Shown here one piece after another: positions 55,023 to 62,444 of a stretch of DNA of 64,000 bases. The notes under the pieces were generated by a model that made no database searches, was not told the DNA's origin, and saw only the letters and a program-made list of their open reading frames with translations. Made by a program: the position numbers and the translations under genes. Every line of letters starts with the position of its first letter. The stretch's first letter is position 1. This stretch comes from JAITMY01 sp031553765 (GTDB lineage: Bacteria; Bacteroidota; Bacteroidia; Bacteroidales; UBA932): the NCBI GenBank assembly GCA_031553765.1, contig JAVBKY010000003.1:124001-188000 (forward strand). The letters are read 5' to 3'.

Positions 55023-56531
55023 ATGAACAAGAAAGTACTGTTGATGATTCTTGATGGCTGGGGCAACGGCAAGCATGACCGCAGCAACGTTATTTATACT
55101 GCGGGAGCGCCCAACATGGATCGCTTGGAAAAGGAATACCCCACGTCGGAACTGCTGACAAGTGGTGAGAATGTAGGTTTGCCCGACGGACAAATGGGTA
55201 ACTCGGAAGTAGGTCACCTCAATATTGGTGCAGGTCGCGTGGTGTATCAGGACTTGGTAAAGATTAACCGTGCGTGCCGCGATAACAGCATACTGCAAAA
55301 CCCCGAAATAATTGCCGCTTACAAGAATGCAAAGGATAGCGGAAAACAAATTCACTTCATGGGCCTGGTATCCAATGGTGGTGTACACAGTTCGGAGGAA
55401 CACCTGTATAAACTTTGCGATATAGCAAAGGAGTATGGCCTTACGGGCAAAACATTTGTTCACTGCTTTATGGATGGTCGCGATACCGACCCCAAGAGTG
55501 GAAAAGGCTTCATTGAGCAGCTGCAAAATCACATGAAGGGCTCATGCGGCGAGATAGCCTCCATTATTGGCCGCTACTACGCCATGGACCGCGATAAACG
55601 TTGGGAGCGCGTAAAGGAGGGCTACGAGCTGCTGGTAAACGGTGTGGGCACACCTGCCACTGATGCCGTACAAGCCATGCAAAAATCATACGATGAAGGC
55701 GTAACCGACGAGTTCATTAAGCCTATTGTTTGCGCTAACGGTAAGGGCCGCATACAGGCAGGTGACACGGTAATATTTTTCAACTACCGTAATGACCGTG
55801 CTAAGGAGCTAACCATTGTGCTTACCCAGCAGGATATGCCCGACTTTGGCATGAAAACGCTGCCGCTATACTACTGCACCATGACTCCCTATGATGACAA
55901 GTTCAAGGGACTGCATATCTTATTCGACAAAGATAACGTACAAAATACGCTGGGCGAAGTAGTAGCTAACGCAGGAAAAGCACAGCTACGCATAGCCGAA
56001 ACCGAAAAATACGCGCACGTTACCTTCTTCTTTTCGGGTGGACGCGAAGAAAATTTTCCCAAAGAAGATCGCATTTTGATTAACTCGCCTAAGGTTGCCA
56101 CCTACGATTTGCAGCCCGAAATGAGCGCACCGCAGGTAAAAGAGGCGTTGATAGCCGAACTGAACAAGAAAAAGTACGATTTTATAGCCCTCAACTTTGC
56201 CAACGGCGATATGGTGGGACACACGGGCATTTACGAAGCCATTGAAAAGGCCGTAAAAACCATTGACCAATGCGTAGGCGAAGTGGTAAAAACCGCGCAG
56301 GACAACGGCTACACAGTGCTTATTACCGCCGACCACGGTAATGCCGACAACGCTGTAAATGCTGATGGCTCACCCAACACCGCACACTCGCTCAACCCCG
56401 TACCTTTTGTAGTGGTAGATAAGGACGTAAAAAACGTAAAGAACGGCGTGTTGGCTGACATTGCTCCCACCGTGCTAACGCTTATGGGCATTGATATTCC
56501 CAAGGATATGACGGGAAAGGTGCTGATTTAA
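55023..56531 (+). CDS. gpmI: 2,3-bisphosphoglycerate-independent phosphoglycerate mutase
   Basis: A 502-residue alkaline-phosphatase-superfamily enzyme interconverting 3- and 2-phosphoglycerate in glycolysis. The metal and substrate sites are visible: LLMILDGWGNG near residue 5, the Ser nucleophile in GQMGNSEVGHLNIGAGR near 60, CFMDGRDTDP near 145, the Asp/His ligands in NFANGDMVGHTG near 395, and TADHGNAD near 435. It is an essential-type host gene just beyond the prophage end; its promoter probably lies in 54882-55010 (a -7-like TAACTTTA at 54981). Confidence 0.96.
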   Translation: MNKKVLLMILDGWGNGKHDRSNVIYTAGAPNMDRLEKEYPTSELLTSGENVGLPDGQMGNSEVGHLNIGAGRVVYQDLVKINRACRDNSILQNPEIIAAYKNAKDSGKQIHFMGLVSNGGVHSSEEHLYKLCDIAKEYGLTGKTFVHCFMDGRDTDPKSGKGFIEQLQNHMKGSCGEIASIIGRYYAMDRDKRWERVKEGYELLVNGVGTPATDAVQAMQKSYDEGVTDEFIKPIVCANGKGRIQAGDTVIFFNYRNDRAKELTIVLTQQDMPDFGMKTLPLYYCTMTPYDDKFKGLHILFDKDNVQNTLGEVVANAGKAQLRIAETEKYAHVTFFFSGGREENFPKEDRILINSPKVATYDLQPEMSAPQVKEALIAELNKKKYDFIALNFANGDMVGHTGIYEAIEKAVKTIDQCVGEVVKTAQDNGYTVLITADHGNADNAVNADGSPNTAHSLNPVPFVVVDKDVKNVKNGVLADIAPTVLTLMGIDIPKDMTGKVLI

Positions 56532-56566
56532 CAGACCTAAGACCCTAACAGGGTTGCACGTAGCCT

Positions 56567-56634
56567 GTCATCCCGTGCTTGACACGGGATCTCCAAATCG
56601 GGAGGGAGATTGCGGATCAAGTCCGCAATGACAC
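56567..56634. repeat. Dispersed palindromic element (tgtcat... atgaca family)
   Basis: Arms tgtcatcccgtg...cacggga and ttgcggatcaagtccgcaatgaca; the same arm type as at 19276 and 21321. Confidence 0.75.
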
Positions 56635-56756
56635 ATCAGATGAAAAAGGAGTTCGATATTCGGGCTCCTTTTTTCGTAGATAAAAATATACTATTGGTTG
56701 AATTCGTTTTTGCTTTGCAAAAAGGTAAATTACTTTTGTATGGGAAAAACACCCAT

Positions 56757-56793
56757 GAGACCCTAACAGGGTCTCAAAACCCTGTTAGAGTTA
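56757..56793. repeat. accctaacagggt / accctgttagggt repeat, copy 1
   Basis: gagaccctaacagggtctc followed by aaaaccctgttagagtta. Further copies at 60907-60942 and 62391-62428, and a half copy at 56541-56555. Each half is a palindrome and the two halves form an inverted pair. Confidence 0.8.
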
Positions 56794-56823
56794 GTCCAAA
56801 TTTTGTCAACAAATACTAGTAAT

Positions 56824-58698
56824 ATGAAAGCAAACAAATTTCTCCTTGCCCTATGCTGTGCGCTTGCCATGCTTGCACTTTCGTGTTCAAAAGATAGCAA
56901 CGAAAGTACCTCAGATGAGGATACCTATGATGGCGATTTTGTTTCCACTCCGCAAAGTCTCGACCTTGACAACATGGTGAGCATTGCGTTTACCGATAGC
57001 GGTATTATGGTGGTAAACCCGTTCCTCAATAACGGCGTAAGCATTGATATTGTCGATGGGCGTGTAAATGTAACCTCTACCATTACCGACAAGGAGTTGA
57101 ACTACGTTCTGTCGGGCGAAACAGCCGATGGCGCGGTAAAGTTTTACGGTAGCTACAAGTTCAATCTTTACCTGAACGGTGTAGGTATTACCAACTCACG
57201 AGGCGGTGCTATCAACATTCAATGTGGTAAAAAAACATCAGTTTATGTAGTGGAAAATACCGACAATCGTTTGGTTGATGCAGCCTCTTACACCCACGTA
57301 ACAGGCGAGGATATGAAGGGAACTTTTTTCAGCGAAGGCCAGCTGAATTTTTACGGCACGGGCAGCCTGCTGGTACGCGGAAAAAATAAGCACGCCATTT
57401 GCACCGATGACTACTTCCGCATGTACGAGGGCAACATTACCATTAAAGAGGCTGCCAGCGATGCTATTCATGCCAACGATTACATTCAAATTGATGGTGG
57501 TACGCTTACCACAAAATCAGTTGGCGAAGGATTGGATTGCGAAAAAGGTTACGTAAACATTACAGGAGGGAACGTAAATATTACTACCACCGGAGATAAA
57601 GGACATGGTGTAAAAAGCGCTACCACTACCGATGTAAACAGTACGGGAAGCGTCACCATTTCGGTATCGGGTAAGGCATCAAAAGGGTTTAAAAGCACGG
57701 GCAATATGAGCGTGAACGCGGGTAGCATAAGCATCACCACATCAGGTAATGCTTTTTACGATACCAGCGAAAGCGATATTTCTTCCGCTTCGGGTATCAA
57801 GTGCGACGCCAACCTCACCATAAACGGCGGGAATATTACCATTGCCAGCTCGGGTACTGCCGGAAAAGGTATTTCTGTAGATAACATTTTGACCATAAAT
57901 AACGGCACTATCAACGTTACTACCACGGGTGGCTACTTTACCTACAGCCGAAATGACGGCAGCTCTCCTAAGGCAATTAAGAGTAAGGGCAACATGGTAG
58001 TAAACGGCGGAAACATTACCGTTAAAACAACCGGAACCAACGGCGAAGGCATGGAGAGCAAGGACACGCTACGCATCACTGGTGGCAATATTGAAATTGA
58101 CGCGAATGATGACGGCATGAACGCCAGCAAGCATATTGACATCAGCGGTGGCAACATTTTTTGCAACAGCAGCACCAACGACGGTATAGACTCCAACGGC
58201 ACGCTATCCATATCAGGCGGCGTAATAGTTTCCTGCGGATATAATGCTCCCGAAGAAGGCTTTGACTGCGACCAAAGTCGTTTTGCCATTACCGGAGGTA
58301 TAATAGTGGGCTTAGGTGGCGCAACAAGCACGCCTACCACAAACGCATGTACCCAGCGCAGCCTAATCTACAACACTAGCGGTAGCGGAATTTCAATCAT
58401 TCGTATTGAAAGCACTAACGGCGGCACCGAGGCGCTTACCATAAAGTTACCACGCACGTACACCTCGCAAATGTGCATGTTGTTCAGCAGTCCTAATTTG
58501 GCAGCCGGCACAGGCTACACCATTTATACGGGAGGCAGCATTTCGGGCGGAACAGAATTTCGCGGGCTATACACGGGTGCAACCTACACCAAGGGCTCAT
58601 CGGCAGCCACGTTTACCACCTCATCTATGGTTACTACCGTTGGCACATCAAGTGGTGGTGGTGGCAACCCTGGTGGTGGTGGCCCCGGCAGACCATAA
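56824..58698 (+). CDS. Carbohydrate-binding beta-helix lipoprotein (Cthe_2159-like)
   Basis: A 624-residue lipoprotein: signal and lipobox MKANKFLLALCCALAMLALSC from the ATG at 56824. After a linker come many short right-handed beta-helix turns with the recurring pattern GGNI(T/N)I.. and SGxxGKGI(S/K) (for example GGNVNITTTGDKGHGVKS, GGNIEIDANDDGMNAS, GGVIVSCGYNAPEEGFD). The tail is Gly/Pro-rich (SSGGGGNPGGGGPGRP). Such proteins bind acidic polysaccharides such as polygalacturonate and calcium. Surface location is likely; no T9SS sorting domain is seen. Confidence 0.85.
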   Translation: MKANKFLLALCCALAMLALSCSKDSNESTSDEDTYDGDFVSTPQSLDLDNMVSIAFTDSGIMVVNPFLNNGVSIDIVDGRVNVTSTITDKELNYVLSGETADGAVKFYGSYKFNLYLNGVGITNSRGGAINIQCGKKTSVYVVENTDNRLVDAASYTHVTGEDMKGTFFSEGQLNFYGTGSLLVRGKNKHAICTDDYFRMYEGNITIKEAASDAIHANDYIQIDGGTLTTKSVGEGLDCEKGYVNITGGNVNITTTGDKGHGVKSATTTDVNSTGSVTISVSGKASKGFKSTGNMSVNAGSISITTSGNAFYDTSESDISSASGIKCDANLTINGGNITIASSGTAGKGISVDNILTINNGTINVTTTGGYFTYSRNDGSSPKAIKSKGNMVVNGGNITVKTTGTNGEGMESKDTLRITGGNIEIDANDDGMNASKHIDISGGNIFCNSSTNDGIDSNGTLSISGGVIVSCGYNAPEEGFDCDQSRFAITGGIIVGLGGATSTPTTNACTQRSLIYNTSGSGISIIRIESTNGGTEALTIKLPRTYTSQMCMLFSSPNLAAGTGYTIYTGGSISGGTEFRGLYTGATYTKGSSAATFTTSSMVTTVGTSSGGGGNPGGGGPGRP

Positions 58699-58700
58699 AG

Positions 58701-58828
58701 GGCTTGCGCGATGGCTATCCCCCGCTGGCGGGGGTGCCTGAAAGGCGGGGGTGGAAGTTTAGAATTTTGACATCCACCCCCGGTCTTCGACCACCCCCGC
58801 CAGCGGGGGATAGCCATCGCGCAAAGCC
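58701..58828. repeat. Large palindrome behind the beta-helix lipoprotein gene
   Basis: ggcttgcgcgatggctatcc and its inverse ggatagccatcgcgcaaagcc form the outer arms, with inner ccccgctggcgggg, ggcgggggtgg and ccacccccg stems. Total ~128 bp; probably a non-autonomous repeat, and a strong terminator by structure. Confidence 0.82.
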
Positions 58829-58831
58829 TCT

Positions 58832-58864
58832 CTTGCAATTCTAAGAAGCATTTTTTTACCTTTG
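58832..58864 (+). promoter_or_regulatory. Promoter of the two-component operon
   Basis: CTTG (58832-58835), 21 bp, TACCTTTG (58857-58864); 12 bp before the histidine-kinase start at 58877. Confidence 0.6.
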
Positions 58865-58876
58865 TAAAACTAAATC

Positions 58877-60034
58877 ATGAATAGCACCAAGCGCATACGC
58901 TACGTCGAAAACGGCTTTTACATTCTCATTTGGCTGGTAGTAATACTTGCCCCGTTTTTCCTTGCCGGACCTAACGGCGAACGAGAGCGTGGATGGGAAT
59001 TTATTTTCCGTGGATGGAAAATGACGCTGCTGTTTTTCGTAGTATTTTGCATCAACAACTTTATACTCGCACCACGCCTACTACTCAAAGGCAAGGTGTG
59101 GATTTACCTTGCGTGTTGCTTGATATTGGTAGCGGGCGTAGGAGTGGTTGAAGCAAAATTTATTCGTAAGGATATTGCACAAAAATTCATGCAGGAACGG
59201 TTTGAAAACGGACGTCCTCCCCTACCCGAAGCAGGGTTTGAGATGCCGCCATTCCCTGACAAATCTATGATGCATGATGACCGCATGCGCGATGAGCCTA
59301 TGCACAAGTTCAAAGGACCTCGTCCGCCTTTGTTCGGTTTTGGATTGCTTGCTATTTGCGTGCTGATTTTAGGATTTAACTCCGGCGTAAAAATATTTGT
59401 GCGATGGACGGAGGAGAAAAATAAGCAAACGGAAAAGGAAAGGCAGCACCTGCTGACGGAGTTGGCATACCTGAAAAGCCAAGTCAGCCCGCACTTTTTC
59501 ATGAACACGCTTAACAATATTCACGCGCTGGTGGATATTGACGGAGAAAAAGCGAAAGAGGCCATCATTAAGCTATCGCAGCTGATGCGCTACCTACTGT
59601 ACGAGCCCGAAACAGATTTCACCCCGCTACGCAAGGAAATCAACTTTTTACAAAGCTACGTGGAGCTCATGCGCCTGCGCTACGACGAGGAAATGCTGAC
59701 CGTGGAGGCCATTTATCCCGAGGAAAGCGAGGGTGTGGTAGTGCCGCCGTTCCTATTCTTATCATTTGTAGAAAACGCGTTTAAATACGGCGTAAATCCG
59801 CGCGACAAATCAAGCATCAACATTCGCTTTGCGGTGGAGAATAATTTTTTGGTTTTCAACATCCGAAATCATACTTTTGTAAAAGCCGAAACAGGACTCA
59901 ACGAGGGTTCAGGCATTGGTCTTGAAAACATCAAAAAGCGCTTGGAACTCATTTACCACAACAGCTATATACTCTCTATAAAAAATGAGGGTGGCGAGCA
60001 TGTGGTGGAGCTGAGAATACCGACAAAATTGTAA
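58877..60034 (+). CDS. LytS/YehU-type sensor histidine kinase
   Basis: A 385-residue membrane kinase. Three or four helices lie in the first ~165 residues (LIWLVVILAPFFLAGP; MTLLFFVVFCINNFIL; IYLACCLILVAGVGVV; LLAICVLILGF) with a periplasmic His/Met/Pro-rich loop between the last two (DKSMMHDDRMRDEPMHKF), suggestive of metal or redox sensing. The kinase core is His_kinase type: LAYLKSQVSPHFFMNTLNNIHALVD holds the phospho-acceptor His, FLFLSFVENAFKYGVN is the N box, and GSGIGLENIKKRL the G box. Its partner regulator follows. Confidence 0.92.
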   Translation: MNSTKRIRYVENGFYILIWLVVILAPFFLAGPNGERERGWEFIFRGWKMTLLFFVVFCINNFILAPRLLLKGKVWIYLACCLILVAGVGVVEAKFIRKDIAQKFMQERFENGRPPLPEAGFEMPPFPDKSMMHDDRMRDEPMHKFKGPRPPLFGFGLLAICVLILGFNSGVKIFVRWTEEKNKQTEKERQHLLTELAYLKSQVSPHFFMNTLNNIHALVDIDGEKAKEAIIKLSQLMRYLLYEPETDFTPLRKEINFLQSYVELMRLRYDEEMLTVEAIYPEESEGVVVPPFLFLSFVENAFKYGVNPRDKSSINIRFAVENNFLVFNIRNHTFVKAETGLNEGSGIGLENIKKRLELIYHNSYILSIKNEGGEHVVELRIPTKL

Positions 60035-60035
60035 A

Positions 60036-60155
60036 ACCTCTCCCCCGCCCCCTCTCCACAGGAGAGGGGAGACTGCCCATAGGTATTCCCATTGGTTGTG
60101 GAGCGCCAGTGGGTAGGAAAGTCTCTCTCTTGTGGAGAGAGATTTAGAGAGAGGT
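60036..60155. repeat. acctctccc...ggagaggt palindromic repeat, intergenic copy
   Basis: The relative of the element inside mfd: acctctcccccgcc, ccacaggagagggg, tctcttgtggagaga and gagagaggt blocks. It separates the kinase and regulator genes by 146 bp. Confidence 0.85.
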
Positions 60156-60180
60156 CTCAAAAACAACTTTAACCCATTTA

Positions 60181-60900
60181 ATGAACCTTCGCTGCATAGC
60201 CATAGACGATGAGCCGCTTGCGCTAAAGCAAATGAAGGCTTACATTGAGAAAACTCCTTTTCTTGAATTGGTGGGACTTTGCAACAACGCTTTTGATGCT
60301 ATGAAGGTGGTAGGCGAGCAATCGCCCGACCTACTTTTTGTGGACATCAACATGCCGGAATTAAGTGGCGTAGATTTTGTGCGCTCGCTAAGCGGCAATG
60401 CCATGGTGATTTTCACCACCGCTTATAGCGAATACGCGTTGGAGGGCTTTGAGGTTTCGGCTGTAGATTATTTGCTCAAACCCATTTCGTACAGCAACTT
60501 TTTAAAGGCTGCTACCAAAGCGCAACAGCTGGCTATCCTAAAAAGCACGCAAGCCAACAACACCTCCTCTCCCAACGAGGATGATTATCTTTTTGTAAAA
60601 TCGGAGTACAAAACGGTGCGCGTGCAGCTAAGCGATGTGGAGTACATCGAGGGCATGAAGGAGTACGTAAAAATTCACCTCGCCGACGGACAAAACATTA
60701 CTACGCTACTAAGCATGAAGGCGCTTGAAGAAAAGTTGCCCATCGATAAGTTCATGCGCATTCACCGTTCATTCATCATCAACCTCTCACGCATTACCGC
60801 CATTGAGCGCCAGCGCGTAGTTATAGGCAAGGAATACCTGCCTGTGGGCGAACAATACAGCGCTGCATTTTTCAAGCGCATAGGCGCAAAGATGGTGTAA
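60181..60900 (+). CDS. LytTR-family response regulator
   Basis: A 239-residue regulator. The receiver domain (1-120) has CIAIDDEPLAL, the phospho-acceptor Asp in LLFVDINMPELSG near 57, VIFTTAYSEYALEGFEV and the invariant Lys in YLLKPISY. The C-terminal LytTR DNA-binding domain shows DVEYIEGMKEYVKIHL and FMRIHRSFIINLSRITAIERQRVVIG. It is paired with the LytS-type kinase upstream; targets are not evident in the window. Confidence 0.94.
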   Translation: MNLRCIAIDDEPLALKQMKAYIEKTPFLELVGLCNNAFDAMKVVGEQSPDLLFVDINMPELSGVDFVRSLSGNAMVIFTTAYSEYALEGFEVSAVDYLLKPISYSNFLKAATKAQQLAILKSTQANNTSSPNEDDYLFVKSEYKTVRVQLSDVEYIEGMKEYVKIHLADGQNITTLLSMKALEEKLPIDKFMRIHRSFIINLSRITAIERQRVVIGKEYLPVGEQYSAAFFKRIGAKMV

Positions 60901-60906
60901 TCATTC

Positions 60907-60942
60907 GACCCTAACAGGGTTTTGAGACCCTGTTAAGGTTTA
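60907..60942. repeat. accctaacagggt repeat, copy 2
   Basis: gaccctaacagggttttgagaccctgttaaggttta, just behind the response regulator; may double as a terminator. Confidence 0.78.
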
Positions 60943-61127
60943 TCACTTGCTATCATCCCTCCTATAAAGCCCAGGAATAGTTAAACTGTGCGCATTTATC
61001 CTTTTTTAAGTATAGCAAATAACTGGTTTTTAATTACTACCAATAATTGGTTATTTGAACGTTTGCTCGGAGTAAACCAAACGGTAAATGTACCGCTACC
61101 TTTACAGACTAAATATTCAAGTACATA

Positions 61128-62234
61128 ATGAAATCATTTTTTATTGGCAAATACGAAATTAAGCTCCCCATTATACAGGGCGGCATGGGCGTTGGCGTAT
61201 CGCTATCAGGCCTTGCCTCGGCTGTAGCTAATGAGGGAGGAATAGGTGTAATATCGGTAGCCGGATTAGGGTTGCTGTACCCCGAATTCAAAGGAACTTT
61301 TACAGAAAAGTGCATACAGGGACTACGCGAGGAGGTTCACAAGGCGCGTGAGAAAACGCGTGGCATGATTGGCGTAAATATTATGGTGGCGCTATCCAAC
61401 TTTTCGGATATGGTGCGCACGGCTATTGAAGAAAAAGTCGATGTAATTTTTGCGGGAGCAGGATTGCCGCTTGACCTGCCATCGTACCTGAAGAAGGGCG
61501 ATACAACGCTGTTGGCACCAATTGTATCCTCTTCACGTGCCGCCAAAGTAATTTGCGATAAGTGGCAAGCCAACTACAACTACCTACCCGACGCTATCGT
61601 AGTGGAAGGACCTAAGGCGGGCGGACACTTGGGTTTTAAAAATGACCAAATTGAAGATGAGCATTACTCGCTTGAGCACCTCATCCCCGAGGTAGTGGAG
61701 GTGGCTAAAAGTTACGCTGAGCAAAAAAACATTCCGGTAGTTGCCGCGGGAGGAATCTCAACAGGAGAGGATATTTCACGATTTATGGAGTTGGGCGCTT
61801 CGGCAGTACAAATGGGATCTATTTTTGTTCCTACCAACGAGTGTGATGCCTCCATGGAATTTAAAAAGGTGTACATCAACTCAGAAGCTAAGGATGTACG
61901 CATTATTCAAAGCCCTGTGGGTATGCCCGGTCGTGCCTTCGATGGCGAGTTTATACACAGCGTGGCCGAGGGCAACGAAAAATCCAAAAATTGTCCTTTC
62001 CACTGCATCAAAACCTGCGACTACACCAAGAGCCCCTACTGCATTATTAAGGCGCTGTACAACGCCGCCAAGGGCAACATGAGCAAGGGCTACGCCTTTG
62101 CCGGAACCAATGCTTACCTGGCCGAAAAAATCAGCTCGGTGAAAGAGGTAATTGAGAAGTTACAGGCTGACTTCTTTTTGGCGCAAGCAAAAATACCAGT
62201 TTACAGACAGCAAAATCCATTTGGACGCAAGTAG
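61128..62234 (+). CDS. Nitronate monooxygenase-like flavoprotein
   Basis: A 368-residue FMN-dependent TIM-barrel protein of the NMO/FabK group. IIQGGMGVGVSLSGLASAVANEGGIG near residue 17 is the FMN-binding start, followed by MIGVNIMVAL near 75, EGPKAGGHLGF near 165, VVAAGGISTGEDISRFMELGASAVQMGS near 210. The C-terminal CPFHCIKTCDYTKSPYC cluster could bind metal and is typical of one Bacteroidetes/Firmicutes subgroup. FabK-type enoyl reductase is an alternative, but the Cys-rich tail favours the NMO-like subgroup. Confidence 0.88.
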   Translation: MKSFFIGKYEIKLPIIQGGMGVGVSLSGLASAVANEGGIGVISVAGLGLLYPEFKGTFTEKCIQGLREEVHKAREKTRGMIGVNIMVALSNFSDMVRTAIEEKVDVIFAGAGLPLDLPSYLKKGDTTLLAPIVSSSRAAKVICDKWQANYNYLPDAIVVEGPKAGGHLGFKNDQIEDEHYSLEHLIPEVVEVAKSYAEQKNIPVVAAGGISTGEDISRFMELGASAVQMGSIFVPTNECDASMEFKKVYINSEAKDVRIIQSPVGMPGRAFDGEFIHSVAEGNEKSKNCPFHCIKTCDYTKSPYCIIKALYNAAKGNMSKGYAFAGTNAYLAEKISSVKEVIEKLQADFFLAQAKIPVYRQQNPFGRK

Positions 62235-62382
62235 TTCATTGCCGTCTGCTTTAGCTAACGGTTAAAATATTGAGAATTGATAAAGCGCGCGGAGCAAGTG
62301 TTTCCCTAGAGATAACACCTATGCTCCGCGCGCAATGTTTTGTGGCATTTGCTATCCGTCTGATTTAGCAGACGGCAATGAA
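62235..62382. repeat. Nested palindromic element
   Basis: Outer arms ttcattgccgtctgctttagc and its inverse near 62362-62382; inner arms gcgcgcggagca (62285-62296) and tgctccgcgcgc (62322-62333). Located between convergent genes. Confidence 0.8.
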
Positions 62383-62390
62383 GAAGAATA

Positions 62391-62428
62391 TAAACCCTAA
62401 CAGGGTTTTAAGACCCTGTTAGGGTTTA
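62391..62428. repeat. accctaacagggt repeat, copy 3
   Basis: taaaccctaacagggttttaagaccctgttagggttta, the most symmetric copy, 16 bp behind the ABC-F gene. Confidence 0.8.
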
Positions 62429-62444
62429 TTGTGCGCCATCACCC

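Noticed and set aside
56610..56819. Plus-strand open frame of 69 residues before the beta-helix lipoprotein
   Set aside because: Its first part is the dispersed repeat and its last part another repeat copy (TLTGSQNPVRVSP); only ~30 residues are unique, with no start signals.
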